From NCBI GenBank assembly GCA_003216375.1, contig QCIZ01000003.1, forward strand, positions 62,001-126,000: a DNA stretch of 64,000 nt, given 5' to 3'. The translations under genes and the position numbers were made by a program. Shown here one piece after another: positions 49,984 through 58,395 of this stretch (the stretch's first letter is position 1; every line of letters begins with the position of its first letter). Under the pieces are notes generated by a model. The model saw only the letters and a program-made list of their open reading frames with translations, was not told the origin of the DNA and did not search any database. This DNA is from Prochlorococcus sp. AG-402-O21 (lineage in GTDB: Bacteria; Cyanobacteriota; Cyanobacteriia; PCC-6307; Cyanobiaceae).

Positions 49984-50406
49984 TTGGAAAATACTCATTT
50001 AAATTCTACCAAGATTAGTTGCAACTATCTTGGAGATTTGCACACTGAGGCAAAACATTCTCTTTCAGGGAGTGTAATTCATACTGATGCACCTCAAGAC
50101 CATGACGGGGAAGGAAAAGATTTTGCTCCAACTGATTTATTAGCCTCTTCTTTGGGGAGTTGCGTAATAACAATTATGGCTATAGAGGCAAAACGTAGAG
50201 GGTGGAAACTTGGTAATATTAAAATTGATGTTTATAAGACAATGACATCAGGGGGACCTCGGAAAATAAAGACTCTAGTATTAGAAATCTTCATGCCATC
50301 TGATTTGGATTCTAAAAAATATAAAATACTTCAAAATACAGCTGAGGATTGTCCTGTGAAGCTTAATCTTGAATGCTCAATTGATATTAAGTTGAAGTGG
50401 CACTAA
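49984..50406 (+). CDS. OsmC/Ohr family protein
   Basis: A 140-residue peroxidase-fold protein. The block DFAPTDLLASSLGSCVITIMAI contains the first catalytic cysteine and AEDCPVKLNLECSIDI the second, as in OsmC-type organic hydroperoxide reductases. TTG start at 49984. It would detoxify peroxides. OsmC or a related YhfA type cannot be separated from the sequence alone. Confidence 0.88.
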   Translation: MENTHLNSTKISCNYLGDLHTEAKHSLSGSVIHTDAPQDHDGEGKDFAPTDLLASSLGSCVITIMAIEAKRRGWKLGNIKIDVYKTMTSGGPRKIKTLVLEIFMPSDLDSKKYKILQNTAEDCPVKLNLECSIDIKLKWH

Positions 50407-50434
50407 ACAAACGTTTTAAAACTGAATTAACATT

Positions 50435-50836
50435 TTAATTATTTTTAGTTGTCTGGTTATTGAAAAGTTCTTTGAGTGAATTACCTTTTACATTGTTTAG
50501 CCCAAGCATTAATCCTCCAATTAGACCAGCATTCATTAATACAGCTTTTATTTGAAAAGGAGAGAAATGAAAAATAAAAGTTGTTGGAACTATGAATAAA
50601 AGCAGAAGATATGCACCGAATCTTTGCTTGAATCCTGAGATGAAAAGTATTGAACCAAAAATCAAACAAATTATAGCTGAAAATAATAAAAAAGGAGCTA
50701 ATGTAGGAGATATATTTTTATTTGATATGACTTCAACTGTTCGCTCGAAATTTATTATTTTACCTGGAATTGCATAAATAAATATAGCTGAAATTAGGAT
50801 TCTGCCTATTAAATTTTTTGTTTGTTCAAAGTTCAT
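50435..50836 (-). CDS. DoxX-family membrane protein
   Basis: A 133-residue four-span protein: LIGRILISAIFIYAIPGKIINFE, APFLLFSAIICLIFGSILFISG, YLLLLFIVPTTFIFHF and AVLMNAGLIGGLMLGL. This layout, with GRILIS and KNISP, is that of the DoxX family of unknown biochemical function, which is linked to redox homeostasis in other bacteria. It converges with OsmC. Confidence 0.82.
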   Translation of the reverse strand: MNFEQTKNLIGRILISAIFIYAIPGKIINFERTVEVISNKNISPTLAPFLLFSAIICLIFGSILFISGFKQRFGAYLLLLFIVPTTFIFHFSPFQIKAVLMNAGLIGGLMLGLNNVKGNSLKELFNNQTTKNN

Positions 50837-51051
50837 TTAATAAATACAAGCGTAAAACATTAATTTCTCTTGGGAATTTGTACCGTGTAGATTAGTTCGA
50901 GTTTTATCATTATGGAATATATATGTTGTTTTTGTGGAAATCTTTTGGATTTTTGAAAAATATGATTTTAAATTGTATGTTTTTTTTGTGAAGCAATAAA
51001 AAAAAACAAATCTATTGCTATCTTGATTTATAGATTATTTAATTTTTCATA

Positions 51052-51183
51052 ATGAATAGGGATAGGGACTCTGGCCCATCATTTTACAAGAAGGGTTCTT
51101 TCCATAATAAACTAGGGATGATATTACTTTGGACTTTTATATGCTTTGCTTTAATTCAAATTTTTATATTGATTCTGAGTTGA
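51052..51183 (+). CDS. Possible small membrane peptide
   Basis: A 43-residue ORF (MNRDRDSGPSFYKKGSFHNK start) with a single hydrophobic helix near the C-terminus (LGMILLWTFICFALIQIFIL). The basic N-terminus and hydrophobic end suggest a real small inner-membrane protein. No homology recognised. Confidence 0.45.
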   Translation: MNRDRDSGPSFYKKGSFHNKLGMILLWTFICFALIQIFILILS

Positions 51184-51285
51184 ATTGTATTTCCATAATT
51201 CTTTAATATTAGACTGGTAATCTATTTATATAATATTAAGTTATAAATAGATTGAATTTGATTTCAATTTGCCTAAGTTTTAATT

Positions 51286-51549
51286 ATGATTCTTCTCAAA
51301 ATTACTAATGCATCAGATGTAGTTGCCTCTAAAGCAGGTAAATTATTTGAGAAAATGACTCCAGAAATGATTGATCAGAAATTAGTAGAAAGTCAGGTTA
51401 TTCAGCAGATGATAGATCAACTTCAATTAGAGGGACTCGAAGGGCAGATCTCTAGTGTCAAAGGTCTAGATATTAGTAATGATACTTTGATAACTAAAAG
51501 TAGTTTTAAAATTAGGACTACTAAGACCTTTGGATCGAAAAATATCTAA
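51286..51549 (+). CDS. Small hypothetical protein
   Basis: An 87-residue soluble protein. Residues about 15-60 look helical (GKLFEKMTPEMIDQKLVESQ and QQMIDQLQLEGLEGQI). The C-terminal KSSFKIRTTKTFGSKNI segment is basic. No family recognised; AT-rich codon use like its neighbours. Confidence 0.5.
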   Translation: MILLKITNASDVVASKAGKLFEKMTPEMIDQKLVESQVIQQMIDQLQLEGLEGQISSVKGLDISNDTLITKSSFKIRTTKTFGSKNI

Positions 51550-51775
51550 GAGCAATTATTTAATTTGTTTAAAAAGAGAAGAAAGTAACGGGCAAGAAAC
51601 TAGTTCCAATAGATTGTCTAGTCTTTTATGACTTTAGAAATATCTGTTGGAATCTGATTTAAATTGAAATTCTTGAAGCTTTTCTTATGAAAACTTAATT
51701 ATTTATTATTGAGAAGAGATTCGTTTTTATCGCTCAGTATTATTTATCCTTAAATCATATAAATAAGGAATTATT

Positions 51776-52537
51776 TTGGGTTTTGGTGCCCCAAAAATAA
51801 GCAATGAAGAAGAGCGCTTAAGAGCTCTTGCTGAGTACAGGATTTTAGGTACTCAGCCTGAGCAATGCTATGACGACATAACTAAAATTGCGTCTTTAAC
51901 TTGTGGAACTCCTATCTCTTTAATGAGTTTGGTTGATACAGATAAGCAATGGTTTAAGTCAATGTGTGGATTTGAGACCAAAGAAACATCAAGGGATGTT
52001 TCTTTTTGTGCTCATGCAATTGCTAGTACAGAACCGTTGATTGTTGAGGATGCTTTGTTGGATGAGAGATTTAAATCAAATCCATTGGTGGTAGAGGAAC
52101 CAAAAATACGTTTGTATGCAGGATTTCCATTGCAAACTCCAAATGATCAGCGAATAGGTACTCTCTGTGTGATTGATAGAAAGCCAGGACATTTGTCTGA
52201 CCAACAGCATCAAATTATGGAGGCATTATCTAGACAGGTTGTAACTTTATTGGAACTCCGTAAAAGATCTATTCGTCTTCTTGATGCTCTCACCCATATG
52301 CATAACACGGAGGGTATTTTAACGACATGTTCATATTGCAAAGAGGTAAGAGATTCTGACGGTGAGTGGCAGCATCTAGAAAAATACCTATCTAAAATTG
52401 CAGATATTCGTTTTAGTCATGGGATTTGCGATTTATGTATGGAGAAGCACTTCCCTGATGTATTAGAAGTTTGGAGTGATGACAAACTCAATGGAAACAG
52501 TAAAAAAAACAAGCCAGAATGTAAAAAAAGTAGTTAA
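51776..52537 (+). CDS. GAF-domain protein with C-terminal Cys4-type domain
   Basis: A 253-residue protein with a TTG start. The GAF domain (residues about 20-160) shows DTDKQWFKSMCGFETKETSRDVSFCAHAI, typical of bacterial GAF sensors. A C-terminal CSYCKEVRDSDGEWQHLEKY...SHGICDLC motif follows, with paired CxxC near residues 183 and 217, a short domain known at the end of some sensor proteins. There is no kinase, GGDEF or HTH output, so it is an orphan sensor. Ligand unknown. Confidence 0.82.
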   Translation: MGFGAPKISNEEERLRALAEYRILGTQPEQCYDDITKIASLTCGTPISLMSLVDTDKQWFKSMCGFETKETSRDVSFCAHAIASTEPLIVEDALLDERFKSNPLVVEEPKIRLYAGFPLQTPNDQRIGTLCVIDRKPGHLSDQQHQIMEALSRQVVTLLELRKRSIRLLDALTHMHNTEGILTTCSYCKEVRDSDGEWQHLEKYLSKIADIRFSHGICDLCMEKHFPDVLEVWSDDKLNGNSKKNKPECKKSS

Positions 52538-52629
52538 TTCTCAGACAAAAAATTATGTGAGTTAGTTGTTTCTTAAACTTTTGATTAATATTTAATCCTT
52601 TTAAAATTTATTATTTAATATTTTAAAAT

Positions 52630-53496
52630 ATGATTGGTTTTTTTGCGGCAATATCTGCAGTTTTATCTTGGACTTTTGCTTGTTCTATTTGGCGAAAAGC
52701 ATCTGAAAAATTGCTACCGAGGCAAATCAATATTTATAAAAATCTTCTTGCTTCAATTTTCTTTTTACCAGTTGTTTTAACAATAAACTGGTTCTCTGAA
52801 GTATTTTCTATATTTGTTTTGATGGTAAGTGGAATAGTCGGTATTTCTATAGGGGATACTTTATATATAAATTCATTAAAAATTATAGGGACTAGAAAAA
52901 CTCTTTCATTTGAAGCATTAACTCCAATAATTGCAACTACTTTAGGAACATTGAGTATCAATGAGATATATACACAAAAAGTATGGATAGGATCTTTGAT
53001 TGTCTCTTTTTCTGTTTTAATGATTGTTCGTCAAAATACATTTAAAAAAGAGGACTCTAGAGAAACAAATATTCTTGGCATTTTCTGCGCATTGGGGTCA
53101 GTCTTTTGTGCTGTTTTTGCAGCATTAATGTCAAGAGTGATTTTAATCAGCTCTACATTAACCCCCTTACAAACTACTGAAATTAGACTTCTATCTGCAT
53201 CAATATTTTTATTTTTAATCTTTAAAAAAGATTTTTTGGATCTTCTTAAAAATAGATCAATAACTAAACAATATCATTCAAGTTTAGTTCTATCAACATT
53301 ACTTGGTACTAATTGTGGAATATTATTTCAACAGATAGTTTTTAAATTTTTACCTATTGGTATTGGTTGGACTTTGTTAAGCCTTTCTCCTGTTTTTGCA
53401 CTTTTTATTGCAAAGAGAGAGGGAGATGAAATAAATAAATTAACAATCTTTTACTCTTTTTTATCTTTTTTTGGAGTTGCTATTACTTTGATTTAG
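52630..53496 (+). CDS. DMT-family membrane exporter (EamA type)
   Basis: A 288-residue protein with about ten spans in two EamA halves. Hydrophobic segments alternate with short charged loops, and the TLYINSLKIIGTRKTLSFEALTPIIATTLG block in the first half and QIVFKFLPIGIGWTLLSLSPVFAL in the second show the internal repeat. Substrate unknown. The last four bases overlap the convergent small acidic gene. Confidence 0.85.
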   Translation: MIGFFAAISAVLSWTFACSIWRKASEKLLPRQINIYKNLLASIFFLPVVLTINWFSEVFSIFVLMVSGIVGISIGDTLYINSLKIIGTRKTLSFEALTPIIATTLGTLSINEIYTQKVWIGSLIVSFSVLMIVRQNTFKKEDSRETNILGIFCALGSVFCAVFAALMSRVILISSTLTPLQTTEIRLLSASIFLFLIFKKDFLDLLKNRSITKQYHSSLVLSTLLGTNCGILFQQIVFKFLPIGIGWTLLSLSPVFALFIAKREGDEINKLTIFYSFLSFFGVAITLI

Positions 53497-53738
53497 ACCT
53501 CAAAGTAATCATTTTCTTGCCAATATTCATCTGGATCATCTTCGACGTCGGGTGGATCCTCTAGTTCTCCTGGCTTTTCACCTAATAATATAAGCAATCC
53601 TTCCAAGTATCTCATTTCTGATGGGTTATCTGACTTATCAAGGAGTTCTTTGACTTTTTTGGCAACTTTAGGATCGCCTTCCTCAACAGCTTTTGTTAGT
53701 AAATATAGAGGATCGCTTTCGTGTTCTATTTCTTTCAT
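53493..53738 (-). CDS. Small acidic hypothetical protein
   Basis: An 81-residue, strongly acidic protein with a helical N-terminus (YLLTKAVEEGDPKVAKKVKE) and a C-terminal tail rich in Asp, Glu and Pro (GELEDPPDVEDDPDEYWQEN). No family recognised. It overlaps the DMT gene by four bases at its 3' end. Confidence 0.55.
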   Translation of the reverse strand: MKEIEHESDPLYLLTKAVEEGDPKVAKKVKELLDKSDNPSEMRYLEGLLILLGEKPGELEDPPDVEDDPDEYWQENDYFEV

Positions 53739-53785
53739 TTTAATTAGAATTTATTTAGGTAGATGAGGTTCAGTCTTTCATATAT

Positions 53786-54208
53786 TCAAGATAAACTCCT
53801 ATCAGTTGTTCCAGGATAGAAAAGAGTATTTTGATCAATATTAATTTCTGAAAACTTGATAGGTTCCCAAAATAAATCTCTTGTAATCAAAAAACGAATA
53901 TCTTTCTCTTTTAAAAATTTTTCATTAACAAGCTCTTGAAGTACTTTAATCGGAATTTCTCCCCATTTGCTGGAATTGGTTAACCAATTATCCATTTCCC
54001 AAACAGGTTCAGAATTTATTATTTGAAATCCAAAAGCTTTTTCCCTGTCTTCTGATATCTCCGAAAGGTACCAATCACCTACAACTCCATAAAGGTGACA
54101 ATAAATTAAATCATCAAACGATCCTTTGCTTTTACCTGATATTGACTTCATCAATTTAGCTGTTGACTCTGGAATGAGAACAAGTGGGTTTTGGTTTTGT
54201 TCGGACAA
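53786..54208 (-). CDS. Hypothetical protein, DUF2958-like
   Basis: A 140-residue soluble protein. LVLIPESTAKLMKSI, VVGDWYLSEISEDREKAFGF and EPVWEMDNW resemble the architecture of the DUF2958 family, found in plasmids, phages and bacterial genomes with unknown function. The match was judged by eye only and is weak. It lies 47 bp upstream of the acidic gene on the same strand. Confidence 0.45.
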   Translation of the reverse strand: MSEQNQNPLVLIPESTAKLMKSISGKSKGSFDDLIYCHLYGVVGDWYLSEISEDREKAFGFQIINSEPVWEMDNWLTNSSKWGEIPIKVLQELVNEKFLKEKDIRFLITRDLFWEPIKFSEINIDQNTLFYPGTTDRSLS

Positions 54209-54324
54209 AATAAGGCAGTTGTATAACCCTTTTTTATAAAGGACTTAATACCTAATTATATTTTTTAAAAAGTAGATTTAGTTCTTTTAATTTCTTATGT
54301 AATAAACTTCCTAATATTTAACTT

Positions 54325-54681
54325 TCATTGATCAGATTCTGTTGCTTTGAGTGCTTGTAAAGCCATATTTATATGTGCTCCCATAGCTCCATAGGCAATA
54401 AGAGATCTAGGATTTCTATTCTCAGATAAAATTTTCTGATCCCTATTCATCATTAGTAATATTTTTTGACTTGTCTCTGACCAGGTTTTAATTAAATTAT
54501 TGAATTCTTGATTTCCCTTGATTTGATTATTCTCAGAGGTATTAATTGAAGATATATCTTTTTTGGCCTTGATCAAAAAGTCATTTAATTCCCTGTGACT
54601 AATAGCATTTTTTGAAAATTGATTGTTATTCAACTTATATTTACAATAATTATATAAACAATAACATTGGTCAAAATTCAT
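54325..54681 (-). CDS. Hypothetical protein
   Basis: A 118-residue soluble, helical protein with no recognised family. The N-terminus is rich in Tyr, Asn and Cys (CYCLYNYCKYKLNN), and the C-terminal part (GAMGAHINMALQALKATES) looks like a helical bundle. It is 47 bp downstream of murD on the same strand. Confidence 0.55.
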   Translation of the reverse strand: MNFDQCYCLYNYCKYKLNNNQFSKNAISHRELNDFLIKAKKDISSINTSENNQIKGNQEFNNLIKTWSETSQKILLMMNRDQKILSENRNPRSLIAYGAMGAHINMALQALKATESDQ

Positions 54682-54728
54682 CCAAGGGTGGATCCCCGAC
54701 CAATTCTAGTACGTTTATTAAAAGTAGA

Positions 54729-56138
54729 TCATTTGATAACGCCATACTTTTTAACTAGTTTTTTGAAATGATCTCCTCTTTCTTCGTAGTTTTGGTATTG
54801 ATCAAAACTTGCGCAGGCTGGAGATAAAAGTATAGTTTTTGAATTTGTTTTTCTTGCTATGTCAATAGATGCTATTGTCGCTTCTTCTAGATTTTGTTTG
54901 ACAATTATTTCTCCTGTATAAGATGACATTAATAATGCTTCCTTTAAGTTGTTTGCACTAAGTCCAAATAAAACTATCCCATTAGTAGATTGCTGTATCT
55001 GTTTCATCCACGATAAATAATCTCCTTTCTTTTGTATACCACCAGCTAGTAAAACTATTGGATTAGGAATTGATTTTAGACCAGTTAGTGAAGAGTCGAA
55101 ATTAGTGGCTTTGCTGTCATTATAAAAACTTAAATCTTTTACTTTTCCTAAATACTCCAATCTATGGGGAATTGATTCAAATGAAATTATAGATTTAGCT
55201 ATTGATGAATGATCAAGACCTATTTCTCTTGCTGCTGCTATTACGAGCAAAAGGTTTTGCAAATTATGTTTACCAGGTATCTTAAGTATAGAACTGTGAA
55301 ATAGTTGCTTTTGGTCTTCAAATATATAACCTTTTTCATTGATCCAAAATTTTGTATATTGAGAGTAGAAGGAATTTTGATTTGTCCCAATCCATATACC
55401 TTCGGGCAATTCTTTTCTTTTACTGGATAAATATTGATCATCAGAATTATAAATTCGAATAGATGATTTTTCTAGTAAACTACGCTTTATTTTGAAATAA
55501 GTTTCTATATCATTATGTCTTTCTAAATGATCAGGTGTAAAGGTTGTCCATATGCCTATGGTAGGAGTTACTTTTGGTGAACTTTCAATTTGATAGCTAC
55601 TTAACTCTAGGACTAGCCAGTTTAGTTCTTGATAATTATCTTTCATGCTTTCTAAAGCAATCTTGGATAATGGTTTCCCAATGTTTCCTCCCATATCAGT
55701 AATTAAATTATTCAAGTCAAGGACATGATTAAGCATGTTAGTCACGGTAGTTTTACCATTAGTTCCTGTTATGCCAATAGATTGTATATGATTTAATCTT
55801 TCCCAGGCTAATTCAACTTCTCCTTGGGTACTGATATTTTTACATCTTAATTCTTTTAGAGCTTTATGCTCCCAATCTATTCCTGGACTTACAGTAATAG
55901 AACAAATATTTTCTATCCATGGAGTGAAATTATTAATATGAAGGGGTTCGCCAAGTAAAATAACGTTGATTCCTTCTGATTTTAATTTTTTAGATATATT
56001 TATTAGTTTTTCATTTGAATTATTCTCTAATACTAAAACGTTTTTCCCCTCAGATTTAAGTAGTTTCGCTGCACTTATCCCTGAGCTACCTAGTCCAAGG
56101 ACAATATGTATTTGATTTGATTGTTTTTGTTTTGACAA
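54729..56138 (-). CDS. murD: UDP-N-acetylmuramoylalanine--D-glutamate ligase
   Basis: A 469-residue Mur ligase that adds D-glutamate in peptidoglycan precursor synthesis. The ATP loop GITGTNGKTTVTNMLN is intact. The first domain has GLGSSGISAAKLL, and the C-terminal domain contains FYNDSKATNFDSSLTGLKS, the MurD specificity region. Length and motif order are normal. Confidence 0.96.
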   Translation of the reverse strand: MSKQKQSNQIHIVLGLGSSGISAAKLLKSEGKNVLVLENNSNEKLINISKKLKSEGINVILLGEPLHINNFTPWIENICSITVSPGIDWEHKALKELRCKNISTQGEVELAWERLNHIQSIGITGTNGKTTVTNMLNHVLDLNNLITDMGGNIGKPLSKIALESMKDNYQELNWLVLELSSYQIESSPKVTPTIGIWTTFTPDHLERHNDIETYFKIKRSLLEKSSIRIYNSDDQYLSSKRKELPEGIWIGTNQNSFYSQYTKFWINEKGYIFEDQKQLFHSSILKIPGKHNLQNLLLVIAAAREIGLDHSSIAKSIISFESIPHRLEYLGKVKDLSFYNDSKATNFDSSLTGLKSIPNPIVLLAGGIQKKGDYLSWMKQIQQSTNGIVLFGLSANNLKEALLMSSYTGEIIVKQNLEEATIASIDIARKTNSKTILLSPACASFDQYQNYEERGDHFKKLVKKYGVIK

Positions 56139-56430
56139 TTGGATTTAGATTTTAATGTAAGTAGCTTCTCTCGTTGTTAGCTAGCTGTTACTTTAGGATA
56201 AATTTGATTGTATGCAATTCTGACGACTCTCTAATATAAATATTTTCTATATTAGGTTGTTTTGATTTTTAAATAAAGATATATGACTCGTTATTGCTTG
56301 ACCACCTTCTTTTAATAAGATAAGAAATTGAATTTTTTTAAATTGATTTTAATAAGATTAAAAAAATCTTAATACCTCTGGCTTTATTCTTTAAAAGTTG
56401 TTTTGATGCAAATGAATTTTCTTCTTTTTA

Positions 56431-56577
56431 ATGACTGCAAAAATTGAGGGTATTGAAATTCTCAAACAAAAAGAAATTCAAGAGCCAACGAACGTTGATT
56501 ATTCTCTAAATGTTTTGGTAGATCAGAGCGAGAGTGAAATTACATGGATTAAACTTCATCAAATGTTTGATAAGTAA
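56431..56577 (+). CDS. Possible small protein
   Basis: A 48-residue acidic ORF (MTAKIEGIEILKQKEIQEPT start) with a balanced composition and a WIKLHQMF end. No strong ribosome-binding site is seen, but it lies alone in an otherwise empty interval and ends 67 bp before the tRNA-Val gene (which is on the other strand). Confidence 0.45.
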   Translation: MTAKIEGIEILKQKEIQEPTNVDYSLNVLVDQSESEITWIKLHQMFDK

Positions 56578-56643
56578 AGAGTTTAAAAACTTTCTCTATC
56601 ACTTTTGGTTATGAAAATTTCTACGTCATCGAATGTTAGTAAA

Positions 56644-56715
56644 TGGGCGATACTGGAATCGAACCAGTGACTCCTACCGTGTCAAGGTAGTGCTCTACCT
56701 CTGAGCTAATCGCCC
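56644..56715 (-). tRNA. tRNA-Val (anticodon GAC)
   Basis: On the minus strand the sequence folds as a complete cloverleaf: acceptor stem GGGCGAT / ATCGCCC, D-arm with AGCTCAGAGGTAGAGC, anticodon stem CTACC / GGTAG with loop TTGACAC (anticodon GAC), and T-arm with GGTTCGATTCC. Length 72 nt including the discriminator. It reads GUC and GUU valine codons. CCA is not encoded. Confidence 0.97.
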
Positions 56716-56783
56716 TTGTAAGTCAATTTAGAATTGTAATACTAAGTTCCTCAATGAAGTTAGCAGGCAATAGGACCTAATAA

Positions 56784-57572
56784 TCATTGCCTTAGTAATT
56801 TGATTCTCCAACGCTCTTTTTTCGTTTTGTCGATATTTAAAATTTTAAGTGAACCTTTTTTTTCTAAATGAATAAGGTCTCCAACAATTACAGATTTGCT
56901 GGGCTGATTTTGTAAAGCCCAGTTAAGTCGCAAAAATCCTTTCTTGATTTGTGTGGTTATTTTTGACCTTGATAACCCAAAACCTGCAGAAGCTATTGCA
57001 TCAATCCTTGTAGATGCCTCAACCGTATTGATTACTTTCTCTGGCCTATTAAAAGGGATCTCCATCTCGCTTATATCTAATGCCTGGATTGATATTTCAA
57101 CTTCTCTTAGCTTTCCATTACTTTGATCTAATGAATCAGCACATTTTTCCGAGCATATAGCTTGAGCTCCTCTATCTCTTATTAGCCAAATGTCTCCAAT
57201 TTCACCTGCTTGCGCATGAAGTTCATATAAGATATCTCTAAAATCATTTTGGTTGGCTCTGTCAAAAAGGAAATTACCTTTAATATAAACACCCTTTAAA
57301 GGAATATTGATAGAGGGAAAGTTAATCTCTTCTTCTGATCTTAGGAAACATATCCTTTTACGCTCTGCACGCGGGAATCCTCCCTCGAAAAGAAGATTTA
57401 TATCATTTAAATTGTTAAATTTATTTTTTACTTCCTCTACTAATTGTGCTGATACAAAAGGAGACCATACAGCTACTCTCTCATTTAGAGCCTTTTCCGC
57501 GAAGTGAAGTAAAGTCTCTAAATCATTACGAAAAGGACTTTTAAATAGAATCTTTTCTTTTGGCAGATGCAT
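56784..57572 (-). CDS. S4-domain RNA-binding protein (YlmH / photosystem II S4 type)
   Basis: A 262-residue protein. The C-terminal S4 domain reads GLSRSKITTQIKKGFLRLNWAL and VIVGDLIHLEKKG. The N-terminal part matches the YlmH family, called photosystem II S4 domain protein in cyanobacteria and plastids; YlmH-type proteins associate with 50S subunits. It lies 68 bp from the tRNA-Val gene on the same strand. Confidence 0.9.
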   Translation of the reverse strand: MHLPKEKILFKSPFRNDLETLLHFAEKALNERVAVWSPFVSAQLVEEVKNKFNNLNDINLLFEGGFPRAERKRICFLRSEEEINFPSINIPLKGVYIKGNFLFDRANQNDFRDILYELHAQAGEIGDIWLIRDRGAQAICSEKCADSLDQSNGKLREVEISIQALDISEMEIPFNRPEKVINTVEASTRIDAIASAGFGLSRSKITTQIKKGFLRLNWALQNQPSKSVIVGDLIHLEKKGSLKILNIDKTKKERWRIKLLRQ

Positions 57573-57724
57573 GAAAAGAGATGGAATTTTCTTGTTTTAT
57601 TGCTAAATAGTCTAAACCATTTCTTCTTTTTTCTTTTGTATTTAGAGAAATATAATATACATTCTTGAATCAGAATTATTAATATTTATTTTCGCTTTTT
57701 AAAATATTATTTAACTTAGTTTTT

Positions 57725-58291
57725 CTATCCTTTTCCTATGGTTATTACCTCTAGGCTGTCTGCTTCTTTTAGGATTGCCCAAGGTGGTTCTATTTCTATT
57801 GGTAATTCTAGAATTAACAGCCAAAAACCTTCTTCACTTTTTTTTTGAAGAGCTCTCAAATCATCGGCTGTTTCTTGTCTAATCCCTCCAGCTGAAAAAA
57901 AACTTCCCAGCGCTCCTGAAATCATTCCAACTAGGCCACCTAAAAGCTTCTCTAATTGATTTGGGAATCCCATATCTGCAAATGTCTTCAGATCGGTCAT
58001 TTGAGAAAAGCTTAGGCCTGCAATAAAACCAAAGGGTATTAACCATGTCGCTAAAGTTTTTTGGCGATCTTTTTGAGCAAGAGCTGGATTCAAAAGCTTT
58101 ATATTATTAAAACTTGATTGATTGGCAAATACTTCTTCAGATGTGTCTAAATTTGAATTCTCATGCTCCGATTTCTTCTTTAATGGTTCTACAAGATCGC
58201 AATTAAGAATTGGTGTTTGAGCCTCTCTCAACTTGAGTAGCAACTCTTTCGCTGGGTTTTTTCCTTTTAGGATGAAGACGTATGTGGACAC
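57725..58291 (-). CDS. Conserved membrane protein
   Basis: A 188-residue protein with an N-terminal soluble part (MSTYVFILKGKNPAKELLLKLR), a basic/hydrophobic centre with two hydrophobic segments (WLIPFGFIAGLSFSQM and LLGGLVGMISGALGSFFSAGG) and a polar C-terminus. The glycine-rich segments suggest membrane insertion. Likely a conserved cyanobacterial protein of unknown function; it diverges from serA. Confidence 0.65.
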   Translation of the reverse strand: MSTYVFILKGKNPAKELLLKLREAQTPILNCDLVEPLKKKSEHENSNLDTSEEVFANQSSFNNIKLLNPALAQKDRQKTLATWLIPFGFIAGLSFSQMTDLKTFADMGFPNQLEKLLGGLVGMISGALGSFFSAGGIRQETADDLRALQKKSEEGFWLLILELPIEIEPPWAILKEADSLEVITIGKG

Positions 58292-58395
58292 TAATTAGCT
58301 CCTTGAAATGTTTGGATATTCAATCCTGCTCAACATAATTCTGGTCAGCGGCAAATAGATCACTAAAGTTCAGATCGGCACGTTTATCGCCTTTA

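Noticed and set aside
33953-51610. A 13-base match AACTAGTTCCAAT at about 33953 and 51599
   Set aside because: Too short to stand out in AT-rich DNA and no shared flanking sequence was seen.
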